Positions 1-13,301 of a DNA stretch of 64,000 nt are shown here, in pieces. A model generated the notes under the pieces. It did not search any database, was not told where the DNA came from, and saw nothing but the letters and a program-made list of their open reading frames with translations. The translations under genes and the position numbers were made by a program. Position 1 is the first letter of the stretch, and the number at the start of each line of letters is the position of its first letter. The stretch lies in NCBI GenBank assembly GCA_033030425.1, contig JAUFSD010000024.1, positions 620,001-684,000 of the forward strand, read 5' to 3'. The DNA comes from Verpa conica (taxonomy: Eukaryota > Ascomycota > Pezizomycetes > Pezizales > Morchellaceae).

Positions 1-160
1 ATGGAGCTACAAAACCAAAGGTACTATTATTCTATTACAATAGCAGTAGATGCATCATTTCTAATTTATTTGTGTTATTAGGGATGAAGCTCTTCGCAGA
101 ACAAGAAAACTTCAAGCCGAGATTGAAACTGAGAAGGCGAATTTTGCTAAATCCGTGTAA
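1..160 (+). CDS. 3' end of an unidentified gene (partial)
   Basis: The terminal coding part of a plus-strand gene whose 5' end lies outside the window. A first segment (1-20) joins a second (82-160) across a 61-nt GT-AG intron. The frame stays open and ends at TAA (158-160). The visible tail is charged and helical (ending KLQAEIETEKANFAKSV), which looks like the end of a coiled coil. The family cannot be told from 33 residues. Confidence 0.55.
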
Positions 161-1304
161 CTGTTGATTAACGGGTTTCAGATATATTTTTATTCCTTTT
201 ACTCTTGTCATTACATTTCTTATGTTAAAAATCTGGTGTTGGAATGGCGAGTTCAGCGGGATAGACCGGCTACTGGTTAGGAGGGACTTGGACTTGGTTA
301 TTTGCAAAAGTGTAATGTTTTTGGGGTTTCTTTTCGGGCTTGGCATCACTACGTGGATGTTTTATTTTCTTTCTTTCTGTTTGGTGTTATTTTTATCTGG
401 CATTGCATTGGGGCTAGCAATTTTTGTTTTATTTTCTTTCTTTTAAACTTGTTTTATTTTATTCGTTGTTTCTCATTCTGCCTGCAGGTGTGGCATTGAT
501 TAATCGCTTTTTTAAAAAAGGAAAAGGATACCTTTTGGTGATTATTAGTACCTCCATCTGCTAATACTTTGCTCTCGTGTTATGGTGGTTGAAAAAATAT
601 ATTCTATAGGGCTAGCCTAGGTCTTTCGACTATTATTTTCTTTATGCCTAACACACTGCTAATTACTAGGTCTTTCTCCTTAGTAGAAATAAGATGAGAT
701 CCTGATGTCTGCCTTCCTTACTTGTGTCTTGTTTCATATAGGTCTCAAAATTTTGATAGGGTTATCTTTGGAGGACTATACGTTCAATATGAAGGCAAAA
801 GAATATGAATAAGGAATATGTTATCACGTCTTGATTTTCGCGGCCAGAATGCTATACAGATCCAGATATTTAAATAAGTTTTAGTGTGGTATTCTAGTCT
901 AGAGGAACTGGTCGATCATGCTAGGCTACCGAAAATAATCAAAGGTGCCATAATGACCAAAACACCATATTCTAAGTGGATATAGAATGAGAGGACGCCT
1001 TTCAGGCAGAGGGTCATTATACAATAGCCGTTAAGGAGTCAGGAAGTTGAAAGCCAAAAAAATCCTAATTACATATTTAAAGTTAGCACGGAGAACTAGC
1101 AGGATTAGTGAAGACTAGTGGTACATGGTGCTGTTTTTGTTTTTGTTTGGGTTGTCGAATACCATAGCCTTAGGGCTCCATATATTTAATTAATTCACCC
1201 CATATGTTCTTAGGCCTTATATTAATAGAATCCTTGCGGGGGGGGGGGGGATGTATTTATATCGAAATCCACGGGATTCTTTAGTTATAATTATGTTCAG
1301 GGCA
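161..1304. other. intergenic, no gene seen
   Basis: An AT-rich spacer downstream of the partial gene. It contains a G12 homopolymer near 1239-1250 and short ORFs without a recognisable domain. Nothing else can be supported. Confidence 0.5.
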
Positions 1305-1859
1305 TACGGCAGCCTATACTTACAAAAGGGCAAATACTAATTGTGGAGTTTTTATTTTATCGCTACTGGTTGGCACAGAAACCTTCCTCCTGCCAGCCAG
1401 CCTAATTAACCTACAAGACTCCTACCATCTGCATGTACATATACATACATGTATCAATATGGAAGATATTTTCTCTTCAAGGTGATGATACCAAAAGTCT
1501 AAAAGTCTCCAGAAGCGGTTTTTTTTTCGATTTTCCCCCCTCATTAATCACTCTAGGGAGCAGAGATGGGGAGGGGTATTTTTTCTGGGCAGGAGCACCT
1601 GGAATAACCTGATTCTAGCAAGTGTGGGTGTCACCTAGGAGCAGTCACTAAGGTATATTATAGCAGTAAAAAAAATTTCACACCTTATTTTAGATAAGCA
1701 TTGATTTCTCTAGGGCACTAGTGCATTTTCTCACCCACTAACAGGTATACTTGTCTCAATTAGTTCTAGATTTGTTTACATTTTACCTTTGTTTATCAAA
1801 GTTTTAAAAGGTTTTCTCCTAAAAGTGTATTTGCCCTTTTGTAAGTATAGGCTGCCGTA
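1305..1859. mobile_element. MITE with 33-bp perfect terminal inverted repeats
   Basis: The first 33 bases (1305-1337, starting TACGGCAGCCTATACTTAC) are the exact reverse complement of the last 33 (1827-1859). Flanking hexamers are agggca (1299-1304) and agggta (1860-1865), a 6-bp target duplication with one C/T difference. There is no coding capacity, so it is non-autonomous. The terminus (TACGG..GCCTATA) and the 6-bp duplication resemble those of the large element at 14345-34913, so both may use the same kind of transposase. That link is inference. Confidence 0.85.
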
Positions 1860-2347
1860 AGGGTAGCTGTGTCTTAGCATCGCAACGGTGATTTATAGCG
1901 CGGTATTGTCTACTTTTTATGGGATGTCACTTAGCCTAGATGCGGACGTAAATGGGTGATGATTAGATAGGCAAGTAGTCTTTTGGCCGAGAATTTTATT
2001 TTAGTAGAGAGTTGGTTTTTTTAAACCTCATACCACAAAGTTAAATCTATGCGGCTCCATGTACTTATGATTAATTCATTCATTCAAGTTAAATCTAGGT
2101 TTCTGTATTCACTATATGTAAGGAGATAGTAGTTTGAAAGATTAGCAATAATAAGCACCAAGAATCTTAGAGTTTATAGCTGTGTTCTATTGGTCTCTAC
2201 GAGCGTCAGAAGACAAAAATTTTCATACACATTCTATAACTGATGACGGGTCTTTCTGACACTGACAAAACAGGAAGGCTCTAAACAGCTAACGCCTTAA
2301 ACGATCCACACTCTCCATTATTTTCTAATCTTCCTCATGCTTCCACC
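1860..2347. other. intergenic, no gene seen
   Basis: A spacer between the MITE and the 3' end of the IML2-like gene. It presumably includes that gene's 3' UTR. No ORF or repeat is recognised. Confidence 0.5.
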
Positions 2348-5060
2348 TCAAGCTTCCCCTAGTGATCCGAACCGTTCCCATTTCTTCAATCTATTGATCG
2401 TGTCTAATGCTGTAGTAACTCTCAACCCGACTCTCGCATCAAGCTCGAAAGCTCCCCAGCTCGCTGCCTTGTCCAACCAAACTTTGATCTCGAAGTACTC
2501 TTTTTGACCATATTCCTTCCAGAGCGCAACCGCCCACTCGTAGTGTGCTGTTGGTGCTGTTTATAACTATTAGTTTCAATCCTCTCTATATATAAACCTC
2601 TCGGTAAAGGGAAACACACCCATCCAGTTATCATTCAACAGGCCCTTAAACACATTCCTATCAATAGCAAGAACATTTTGGATATACACCTTTGTCTTTT
2701 CCATCTGATCAAGGTTCCTGTATACAACACTAAGTAGGATCCACTGAATTGCCTGTTCGTCAATCGCGTCATTAACTATCTCTTCGTCCCGCCATTGTAA
2801 AGCTTTCTTCGAAATCTCGAAATTAGACTGGTCCATTCGTTTGTAACCATCTATATACCAAGTTTTTATCAGTCAATATGCCCAGAATCAAGATCAGTAG
2901 TGGTTCCTACTCCAGAAATAAATCATTTCTTCCACGGGGCTGACACCAACGCCTTCAACACCCCTCACACCTCGTGCTAGAGCTCGAGCCTTCCATTTCT
3001 TAAGTTTACGGTCTGCAAAGACTTCAAGGGGGAGACCTTGTGCCATGAACCTCTTTTTGCCCATGAACGTGGGAATCTTTTCAAACAGCTCTTCTGCAAG
3101 TTCACCATGTTTGTTCTAAAAGATATATTAGCTCTTATATATTAACTTGGGGCTGTAAATCATACGGATTTCTCCTTGTCTGTGTCATGATATTTTCTAT
3201 AAAGCTCTACTTGGCATACAGCAGCAAAGCTAGGGAAAAAAATTAGCTTTCTTTCTTCCTTTTTTTTTTTTTTCTTTTGGGGGGAGAGGGGGTTGATATG
3301 GAACATAGTGTAGAACTTACTAATGATACAGCGCTGGACTCCAGGTATTGAGTTCTGTAAGCTTTGGCAAGATTAGTTGCCGTCATGAACTATCACTAGG
3401 TTCCATACCTTTAAGAACCCCTCAATTGTCTCTTCATAACGATGCATAAACATCAAGTTCCTATAGTAAAATATAAGAGACGTAAACATAATCTATAAAT
3501 GGGTGTTTACTTACAAGGATTTTTCGAAGAGCATCAATGCCTCCACTTGTCTACACTAAGATTAGTAATTTACTGTATTCACGAAAGCTCAAGGAATATA
3601 CCTCATCTGTGTCTTCACTGGCTGGTCTAATATTGCTATAGACTCTCCCATCTGACGATCAACAGCTAACATTCTAGCTTCCTCCAATCGCCACAAAGCA
3701 CTCTTAGAGTATTTTGCCCTTAATCTTTCCAAAGCTTCCTGACATTTCTGCTTAGGATACCCAGCACCAGACGGATGGTCCTGGGGTGGTAAGATGTCAC
3801 AAAACTGTACAGAATTTCCATAATATTGTAAGATGGCTAATACAGCAATTGCACCATGGAGGTTGCTGTAGGTGGAAGCTTTCCAGAGCATTTCAATGCC
3901 TTTCTCGCGATCTTAAATGAAAAGAGATTAATGATGATACTAGACAAGAAGGGCTATGGCCAGGGCTACCTACCGCCTCTAAATCCCACCGCAGACATCA
4001 CTACCCTCATACTTGGAGGAATCATACTAAGGATGAGCAGTAAAACTCCGAAACAGAGATTGACTCCTGAAATCACAAATTCATCCACGAGATTTTCCGA
4101 CTGAATTTTTGCAGTGTTAGGGCGGGAGACGGTTGATCTGATACTAGCACCAGAGCCCCTCATCTCCAAACCAGGAGTCAGGCTCCCCGATAGCTCATTA
4201 TCAGAGTTGCTTCCTGTCCCAAGACTTTGTCTACTCTGCCCAGCTCCGTCTAATTGCATTGGCCCACGGATTTTGGCCATCTCAAGCTGAATATTCTCCA
4301 AAGTCTTGTAGGCGGTTCGTAGCTTATAGACTGCTTTCATAGACTCTATTACTGATTCCGAGAGAACCGCCACAACAGCAGACATCAATTGCGCCTCCGC
4401 ATGTGCCAATGCAAACTCGGCACCTACCGGGCAAGAACTCCGGTGATGGTTTTCCTTGATAGCTTTCTTCCGGTCTCGATCGGCTGATGCTTCGGCATCG
4501 GCGAGGCGATCCGAGGCTGTTAAAATTTACAAAGGTTAAAAAAATGCACATCAATATCACACAAGCGGTATAGCTTATAAACACCTTCTTTCATAATCTC
4601 AGTCTCAAAACCCAGACTCGCACGAAGAAACGCAACGACACCACCAGCGAGCTGTGTACACCAGAACAAGAACGAATTATTACCCCTGCTTCCATAAATA
4701 CAGAAATGGCAAAATAAACGGGTTTGGGAAAGAACCTTGTGATAACTTGAATTTCCGCCCTCGACAGCTTTCTCAGCACCAAGAACATCATCGTTTAAAA
4801 GCAGATCCATAGCTTTATTCAAGTTAGCATCATAATGTTACTATGGGGGCATCGAGAGAGGCAGAAGCAACCTTTCATTGCTTGGTCCACTACATCATTT
4901 CACCATCAGTAAGGTTTACCCCTAATCACATTTAGATAATTGGGGGGTACAAACATGCTTGCGGTTCATCTAGGGCACTTAGAGACTGTGTAGATTTAAC
5001 GTGGGTAACTTGTGCTGGAACTGCTTCTCCACCTCCGAGTCCAAGCCATCCTTTAAACAT
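2348..5060 (-). CDS. IML2: Iml2/TTC39-family TPR protein
   Basis: A spliced gene of about 13 exons with a frame of roughly 660-670 aa, close to the family size (yeast Iml2 is 731 aa). It begins at 5060 with MFKGWLGLGGGE. Family landmarks read in order after splicing: a long helical region with a hydrophobic stretch (ISGVNLCFGVLLLILSMIPP), the block HGAIAVLAILQYYGNSVQFC, the TPR-like SALWRLEEARML, LNTWSPALYHY, a conserved EEMIYFW block, and a C-terminal region with WLDKAASW and ELDARVGLRVTTALDT. In yeast Iml2 acts in inclusion-body clearance with lipid droplets and associates with mitochondria. Introns are 45-95 nt with GT-AG borders, and several acceptors were chosen because only they keep the family frame. 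It is divergent from SEM1. Confidence 0.88.
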
Positions 5061-5806
5061 GATAGCAGCAAAGGCAAGGCAGCAAAGGATATCACGGAGG
5101 ATGGATAAAAAGAGAGCAATGGAGCAGAATGCGAGCCAGTGTTGTGCTTGTAAATAGCTGTTGTGATAGCGGGGTCAAAGAACAGCTGTCAAAGGAGGGA
5201 AGGTGGTATCGGTGGAGAAGGAGAAAGAAGGATGAACAGTAGTAGTTTTGTAAGCCAGATTTGTTCACGAGGCGTGGAAAGAGGTTAGAAGCATAAAGTC
5301 ATGAATAATATAAAGCACAGAAGGCAACCACCGGGAGGATACGCGTGAAGATGTTTCAGTCGCAGGCTTACTGATCTTGGGATCGTTGTCCCGTGTAGCG
5401 GAATATAGAGGGAAAAAATAGATTAGATCGATTCTGCACTGCCTGCTGTCTAGCCTAGAGTTCGTACTTATATTCTGGGATTACTGGTACAAGATCACAA
5501 AATGTGTATTGCTGGAGTCATTCCAATACACGGACGTTGCCCCGCTGGTAAATTCGGTAACACCGGTGCCGGGAGCGAGACTCTGACGTTTATTCTCTGC
5601 TTCCATCCTTTACCATTGAAGCGGGACCTTGGCATGCTCCCCCATTCAGCAAGGCTTGTTTTGATAAGTCGAGCCTCCTCGGAGTTACCCGGCCTACTAC
5701 AAAACCCCCTAGCTTGTATGTAACCAGGTATTACTGACATCCTTAGTCTTATCAAAGCACCCCTCATCACGCACGACAGATCACTCCGCCATCATCAACA
5801 TTTGTA
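5061..5806. promoter_or_regulatory. divergent promoter region of IML2 and SEM1
   Basis: 746 nt between two divergent start codons. Short ORFs on both strands (about 5495-5770) overlap each other and match nothing known. The region must hold both promoters, but no element can be named. Confidence 0.45.
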
Positions 5807-6248
5807 ATGTCATCAAAAACTACTACTTCTAAGCCCTCAGATCATAAGGATGATAAACCCGTACAGAAGCCAAACGTCTCTCTAGAAGAAGATGACGAAT
5901 TCGAGGACTTCCCTGTCGAAGGTGAGCTTCTACATCGGTGATGTGATTAAATGTACATTATCAATAAGTCATGAATAAAAAGGTGGAAGTATAGATGGAG
6001 ATAGGGATATTAGCTAACCGTTGATTACTGAGGGTAGATTGGGAGGATGCAGAGGCCGATGTACCTGGTGGCAAGGGAAACCTTTGGGAGGAGAGCTGGG
6101 ATGACGATGATACTAGCGAGGACTTCTCAGCACAGCTAAGGTTGTTATTAATCTTCCTATATATACCAATACTTTGTATAGGGCTATGACTGATTGGTAC
6201 CTACTTTCTAGAGAAGAGCTCAAAAAGACCGGAGCGAACAAATCATAA
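5807..6248 (+). CDS. SEM1: 26S proteasome lid subunit Sem1/Dss1
   Basis: Three exons (5807-5921, 6038-6140, 6212-6248) encode an 84-aa acidic protein. The diagnostic Dss1 pattern is two acidic clusters with tryptophans: EEDDEFEDFPVEDWEDAE, then NLWEESWDDDD, followed by the C-terminal helix FSAQLREELKK. Sem1/Dss1 is a disordered component of the proteasome lid, of TREX-2 and of BRCA2-type complexes. Introns are 116 and 71 nt with GTGAGC and GTTGTT donors. PGK1 lies convergently downstream. Confidence 0.95.
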
Positions 6249-6588
6249 CTAGATTTGAGCTTTATATAGCACCATCGGAGTTGACATTAGTTTGAATAGT
6301 ACCGGGGACGGGCGTTTGTAATATAGCCCCCGCTGGAATTACAGGGCGAATAAACTAGTCTACGTGAATTTAAGATTACATATTCAGAATATGCTCATTT
6401 TATTTTCGGTCCTATATTTACTAGGCGCGGCTTGAATATCACATTGTCTAGCTACATATCACGAGTTTTGGGAATAATTTTTATATCTAAAGAAATGGCA
6501 CTTCATAAATTAGATTTCCGAGAAGCTATCATCGTATCCAATGAGATTCATGCTTTTTATTTCTTGATTGGTATACAGCGAATCTTGT
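6249..6588. other. convergent 3' spacer between SEM1 and PGK1
   Basis: 340 nt of AT-rich sequence that must hold both 3' UTRs. No clear terminator motif is distinguishable and no gene is seen. Confidence 0.5.
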
Positions 6589-8275
6589 TTACTTACTCTG
6601 TAATTGTATTAGCGAATATTTACTTAAATATATGTATATTTAAAGGGACAAACAAATAAAGGGCTTACCGAGAGAGCAGAGACACCAGGAAGATCCTTCC
6701 CTTCGAGGAGCTCTAAAGAGCTGTATTCCATAATCATTAGCTATTACCTCTAAGCTTGAGATAGACAAAACTTACGCCCCACCGCCAGTCGAGACATGGC
6801 TTAATTTGTCCTCGACACCGTACTTGGCAGCAACGGTTGCAGTATCGCCACCGCCGATGATAACAATCTTGCCGGACTGAGCAGCATCAACGGAGGCATC
6901 TAACATGGCCTTAGTGCCCTTTGCGAAAGCATCAAATTCAAAGACACCAGCAGGTCTGTTACTGTTAGAAAAATTACTAGACTACCAAAAGAATAACTTA
7001 CCCATTCCAGAGGATGGTTTTGGCCTCGTCAATGGTCTCCTTGAACAGCTTCCCGGACTCCTCTCCGCAGTCCAGACCCATCCAGCCATCAGGAATACCT
7101 TGTTCATCAGTAGCATATCCAGTCTCGGCATCCTTAGCGAACTTATTTGCAGTGACATAATCAACTGGTAATACAACTTTAACATTGTATTTCTTTGCCT
7201 TTTCAATGATATCGCCGACGGTCTTAGAACCAGCCTCGTCATAGAGAGAGGCACCGATAGCAACCTTCTCAAGAGTCTTCTTGAAAGTGAAAGCCATACC
7301 ACCGCAAATAATCAAGCTGTCTAGTTTGGGAATCAGGTTATCAATGAGCTGGATCTTGTCAGACACCTTGGCTCCTCCGAGAATGGCGAGGAAAGGACGC
7401 TCGGGGGATTCAAGGGCCTTGGCAAAGTATTCGAGTTCCTTCTTAACAAGGAAACCGGAAGCTTTCTGAGGAAGGTCAACACCAACCATAGAGCTATGGG
7501 CACGGTGGGCAGTGCCGAAGGCATCATCTAGAGTGTGTCAGTCTGAATGTGATTTATACGACTAAATGAGGTGAAGCTTACTGATGTAGATATCTCCAAG
7601 AGAGGTGAGCGATTTGCGGAAAGCTTCAACGGCTGTAGGGTCGGCCTTGACCTTTTTACCGTCGGGTCCCTTGGAGGAACCTTCTTCCTCGGCGTGGTAA
7701 CGCAAGTTCTCAAGGAGAATAATCTCACCTATTCAAATTAGTTAACTTGAGACCCTAAAATCGCGTCCTGGAGCCATTCTAACCATCACTAGCTTTCTGG
7801 ACGTGTTCCTCAACCTCATCTCCAACACAGTCACTCAAGAAGGTTATATCCTTGCTTAGAAGCTTCTCCAGCTCCTTTGCGACAGGAGCTAAAGAGAATT
7901 TTTCAACACGCTGGCCATCAGGACGGCCTAAGTGAGACATCAAGATAATGGCTTTTGCGCCCTGCTCGGAGGCATATTTTATTGAAGGTAAGGCAGCAAC
8001 GATACGTTGGTTGTTGGTGATAGTAGAGCCATCGAGGGGAACATTGAAGTCGACCTAAAAAAACAGAATCGCATAGATTAGTACTTTTTAATATAGTATT
8101 TATGGAAATTTTAGCTGCTTACTCGGATCAAGACACGCTTGTCCTTAAGTTCAACATCAGTAATGGCTATTTTTAATAAAAGGCATATTAGTTTTGTTTT
8201 AATCGTAAGGATGGGAAACAGAGTTCTATGGCAAGGTTAGGCAGATTTTATACCAAGTTTGTTGGAAAGAGACAT
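6589..8275 (-). CDS. PGK1: phosphoglycerate kinase
   Basis: Glycolytic enzyme transferring phosphate from 1,3-bisphosphoglycerate to ADP in the cytosol. It starts at 8275 (MSLSNKL, then a 90-nt intron and [15 protein letters not shown]). The strongest exon carries the PGK signatures [20 protein letters not shown] and [10 protein letters not shown] and the region before the nucleotide-binding WNGPAGVFEF motif. The C terminus is split: ...[13 protein letters not shown] is followed by GTAAGC, a 71-nt intron (6668-6598) and a final 9-nt exon AGT AAG TAA. That gives the canonical end ALSSK, whereas reading through would add an unrelated tail. Seven or so introns is many for this gene in fungi. Confidence 0.95.
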
Positions 8276-9173
8276 CTTGAATTGTTGTGATGTTTGGTAG
8301 AACTATGTAAAAATCCTGAGGTAGAAACAGGAGTGATGTTTTTCACAATGGTAAGTTCTTCGGACAGGAACGGGACAAGAGAGGAGTAAATCTATTGAAT
8401 TATCCTCGGCCAAGAGAGTGGGGTGGAGGGGTAACACCATAGTGGTTAACCTGACCATGACACAACAGGCTCTGGTAAACGAAACCCCCGTAATTAGCGC
8501 GGGATGCAGCCACGGGTAAAAATCATCAGTTTGAAGTAATACTAACATGTCAGTATTCATAATAAAAACCTGTCACCAGCGCCTAGAGTTATTACTACAT
8601 GTAATGCCGTATTGCTAGAAACAGAACTGCCCCTTGTCTCAAGAGTCACGGAGCTTGAAGTGGGAGAGAAGGGGGGAAACCCCTACCTATAACTTTGGTC
8701 GCCATGAATCTTAACTTAATGTGACCCTTGCTATACTAGAGTATATTACTCCCAAAACAGGACCCGGACAAGGGTTTTAGGAACCTAGGCTCTTTAAAAT
8801 TCCCTTCTCTAAAATTATTGCTAATAGTAATCTAGTCAATTAATTACTTCCATAAGCACCACCTCCCGTGATATCTTGATCAATAACAATTCTATCCTAA
8901 CTAGTATATGTAACTACGACTTTCTCCGTGCCCAAGCTGAATCTCTTTGCAACCTCGGCCCTATTTCTCCACCCGTATTATCCTTTAAAAAAAAACATAC
9001 GCCTTATCCCAACATAAAGTCATTAAAACGACCCAACCCCACACTCTAATACTACATAGCTCTGAGTCAATAAAGAAACGCCTATATATTACATAAGACG
9101 CAAGTGACTATAGTCTTATGCTTTTTTTAAAAAAATCGAGTGGTAAAATCTGATTACTGAATATACCTACTTG
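8276..9173. other. intergenic: PGK1 promoter side, no gene seen
   Basis: 900 nt upstream of PGK1 and downstream of the Zn2Cys6 regulator gene, AT-rich, with pyrimidine tracts near 8935-8990. No ORF with a recognisable domain. Confidence 0.45.
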
Positions 9174-11429
9174 CTACATATCTGCAAATGCCCTCTCCCA
9201 GTACTCAAGAAATTCGTCAGTGACAACTTTGACCTCCTCTTTTCTAGCCGAGGCCCAGCTAGTAACAGCCATGTGCATGCGTTCGGTATCTGTCAATTTT
9301 GGGATTGAGAGAGTTTCTTCTGAGAGCTGGATGTTGAGTTGTTGAGCAATCATCGGTAGTCCAAAAAGCCCAAGTGCTCCAGAAAGCCAAATATGTTTTG
9401 TCCCTGTAAGTAGACGTAGGCCACGATTTAGGTTCTCCTCTTCTGCTGGTTGGTCCTGTAGGAAGGTCTGGCATGCAAGAAAAATATAGTGACAAAAAGT
9501 AAGTATAAAATATTCGTGCCCGATTTCGTGTCGGTATCTATGCGCAATATTGAGGATTTCTTTAGCAGCTTTCTTGCAAATGTCCTGCGGCCTTTTCCCA
9601 ACAGAATTGCCAACTCGGACTTGTAGGAACGGCCGAAAAAGCATAATGATTATTGCCCGATAACACATACTAGGCTCATTTTTAGATGTTTTCCTGAGAC
9701 TATAGTAGCAAAGGCATAAGTTTACTTACTGGATTTGAAGAGAATGCGATATAGTGTTTTCTGGTGATAGTTTCAACTCATCTGGCAGCTCCGTTTCCCA
9801 AGCCAAGAGACGTTCGTGAAACTGTCCTAGTTTTTTTGGAGTGACCTTTTCATCAGGGCTTGATGGACAGTAGAAGGCGTTTACAATGTCCTTGCTAATT
9901 TGTGACAACTTGATAAACTGTAAGAATGTACTATGAACAAGGGGAGCTTTGCCTGTAGAGTACCAGTAGGCTTCCGCTGGATCTAGGTGCTCCTCAGTGC
10001 CTGCTTCGTAGTCAATCTGTGGCAGTCCCCAGTTTTGTTCAGAAAGTTGTGGTAATCTTGCTATTGCAAGCGACCATGACCTAGAGCGGCAGTATTAACC
10101 ATAACTCGCAAAAAGAATAGAGGGGAGAGAGGGGGCCATACAAGTCAAGTGTAAACAAACCCCAGTATGTTACCCTCCAAACCTCAAGATCGGGCTCAGT
10201 AAGGCCTTGGGAGCTCTTAAGCAAAGTTTCTGAGGCTGCACGAAGAGCAAGACTCCCATAGAACCACCCTTTGACGTCCCTGAGATACCCACTTTCCCTC
10301 ATACTCAGAATTCCAAGTGCCTGTATCGTAGTGATTTTGGTGTGTATCCTTTCAATATCCAAAAGACGTTCCACTTCAGCATAGAAATGATCCCCTGCCG
10401 TTGTGGAATCCTTTGGGTCTGTACGAGCGGTAGACCTGTCTGAAAAGGCACATCCTAGGGCAAGCATGGCATTCACAAGAATAGAACTGCAGAAATCAGA
10501 TCTACCGCTAATAAAGTCTTCTAGGAACCTCCGTCTCGATAAAAGCGGGGTACAATTATGCTGCCAGATAAAAAAGACGTGCAATAGATGTTGAATCAAC
10601 TCGACATCATCTGTAACATTCGTCCAAGAGCGAACAGCCGTACTTATATCTGGAGGCGGAGGACTGCCCCAAGAAGGAGGACTACCAACAGAGGTAGAGG
10701 AACCATCAAGTGAGCTTGGGGTTGTACCACGCCTATCATTATACACCCACCCCTCATCAATCTCTGGAGATCCATAAGAGTAGACGTATCCGTTAGATGA
10801 CCCAATATCTGTTGATCCAGTTGATTCCCGTTGGTCTCTCAGTACATGTGGACTGGATCTATCGATATTTGATTCAAGATCAAGAATCCCGCTGTTAGGC
10901 AGCTCTCTTCCACTTAATCTCTCAGGAGCTGGCTCTGAACCCGGTGGATGCTCCTTGATGTATCTCGCAATAGCCTCGATATCCTCCTTCATACGCAGTC
11001 GATTGACTATATTACGCATGTAATCTTCAGATGAATTCTGTAGGGTCCCTAAAATGCAACGAAGGTTGCTGTTGTCCGAAGATAGCTCGTTTACGTGTTT
11101 TTTTAGGGTGCCCGATCGCCGGCCGTCACTCTCTTTGTCGTAAAAGCATTCGGACTTATCGTTCGCTAGACACGCCACACAGGGGATTTGGCCATCACAC
11201 TGATATCTCAGATTATGTTAGCCTATGTTAAAGTATATACCATTCCTTTATCAACTAGATTCCCGGTGATTTTCTTCCAAGAACGAACCTTTGATCTCCG
11301 CTTCCGACAAGGCATACAAGCAGTAGCTACGCAGTTCCGCTTAACCCGCCGGTCCAGGGGTTTGGTAACCCGATCTCCGTCCCCCGATGTAGCTGCGAAA
11401 GAAGGCTTTGGTAGCAATCGTCGAGACAT
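9174..11429 (-). CDS. Zn(II)2Cys6 fungal transcription factor
   Basis: Four exons (11429-11289, 11199-10142, 10080-9730, 9669-9174) splice in frame to 681 aa. The DNA-binding domain is split by the first intron: CVATACMPCRKRRSK joins CDGQIPCVACLANDKSEC, giving the six cysteines of the binuclear zinc cluster. A coiled-coil linker and a Ser/Pro-rich stretch follow. Then comes the fungal_trans middle homology region (HNCTPLLSRRRFLEDF, LVNAMLALGC, YWGLFTLD, and CYRAIIIMLFRPFL). The layout resembles NirA/NIT4-type regulators, but its target pathway cannot be read from sequence. The upstream in-frame extension to 11672 runs through homopolymers and TAA/AAT repeats, so I chose the ATG that starts MSRRLLPKPS. 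Confidence 0.87.
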
Positions 11430-13301
11430 TATTATTATTATTGTTTTTTTTTTTTCGAAACAGAAGGCTTGAGGGAGTCGACTCAATATCGTAGTGGTGG
11501 GCTTTTTATCAACCTTGCGGGACGTGTATCTATACTCGGCAGGCGAGACTAAGCACGCGAGGCTCTTCTTGGCAAGGGTCTGCTTATTAGATGAATTGCG
11601 TAAAGGACTCCCCGTGAGTCTCGCCGCCTCGAACGCTGCACGGCTGTCTGGCCAGTAAAACTGCTGGGACATGAAGCGGAGCTGAACTACCGGATGGTGC
11701 TGATTGGTATGTTACCAATAAGTAACATCTAGATCCCGTTACCACATTCGATGGGGCAGTGACATGGGCACGACACCATCTCGCTTCCACCTCGGAACCT
11801 CATATCTCGGATATCTGATTTGTCCATGGCCTTGAAGACCCAAGGAGTGAGTCTGCGTACTCACATATCCCCTGGTCATTAATTCGCTGGATGAGGTTTA
11901 AAGGTGGAGATGTGGCATGAATGTCCAAGGATTTTCCCTCCAGCTTACATGTCTCGAAACCATGCCATGCATGCTAATTGTAATACTTTTCGAGTGATCA
12001 TTGATGAGTACCGTAACGCGGTTGGGAAGAATTTATACTGTAAATCGGGGGGGATTCATGTTTAAACCCGCAGGCGTTTTTGGCGAGGATGATGATAAAA
12101 TCTAGTATCAATAAGATGCCTCCAATAGACGAGCTGACAGGCACACATCAGTGTAGTCTGGAACCGTAGAGGGCGCACCGGCACTCAGTCTATTGGGCTG
12201 CCGGACCTTTGACATCGTCAACGCTAGGTATCGATACTGCGATGCTTCCGGGCTCAGTAAAGCAGTCTAAATCTATCATGCAAATGGCTTTGGCGAAGGG
12301 GGTCTAGGTGTGTATTTAAGGGTGTTGGCAGAAAAAGAAAAGAAAAATATCCGAAGTAGAAAATTCTGAATTATGCACCGACGTCTGCCCCCTTAGGCAT
12401 TCCAACCTTATCGTGGGCCCAATACAGCCCCCTGACCGGATCACAAACACGTGGGGAAACGTGGTATATGAAGCTCATAGGGTATCACTCGTTATACTAG
12501 GCGGGTGAACCTGTCCCCAGAAGTATTTGCTTTTTCTCTATTATATCACTGTTAAATAATTTCTTTTCTCACCAGTGCTATGCAGGAGCAGAGCTAGGCA
12601 CAACTTGTGTGGTGAGTTGTCTTTCCCAAAAGCGAACTACATCTTATTTCACAGTTGCGCAACCCAGACCGCCCGGCCATATAAAATTCCAGAATAAGAC
12701 TGTAGAGAAATGTATAAGATGAGGGAGTTTGTCCAGTTTGATACAGTGATACTCTACCCCTGAACCACTTTAGGAGCCGGAGGTGCCGGTAGATGAGAAG
12801 TTACTAATATTTGAATTTTTAAACACGCAATAGTTTCTGTATCCGTCTAGCCGAATCTTTTTTTTTGGCTCTACGTTTTTTAACAACACTACATGTATGT
12901 ACTCAGGAACAAAAAGCACTACTTAGGAAAAAAGTACCTAGTGATCCCTGGTAATGAGAATAATGGTAATGAACCAGCGTTTGTTGTGCCGGCATTACTG
13001 TACGATCTACAGATGCTAATGTTGTGACACTATCGCTTAGGTGCCTTGTGGGGAGATAGTGTAGGCGTAATTAAGCTCTTTTTTTTCTGGAAAGCGACTG
13101 CACTGCAGGCTGTGAGTCACATTTATGCTTTATAACTTCTAGCTCTAAATCAAGGCAAAGCAAGAATGCCGAGGATTTTCTTGGTGGGAAATACATGGGT
13201 ATAGTACATACATGCAAGTACACACACTTATTTCATTATTTTTTATATGACACCATGCACTAAAACCCCGGCATAGCGAAAGTCACAAGAGACAAATGCC
13301 C
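11430..13301. other. 1.9-kb intergenic region, no gene seen
   Basis: The upstream side of the transcription-factor gene. It contains an AAT trinucleotide/poly-A tract just 5' of the chosen start, then mixed sequence without a convincing ORF, RNA gene or repeat. Confidence 0.45.

Noticed and set aside
222..499. Phe/Leu-rich ORFs after the partial gene
   Set aside because: Arise from T-rich 3' UTR-like DNA; no start context or domain.
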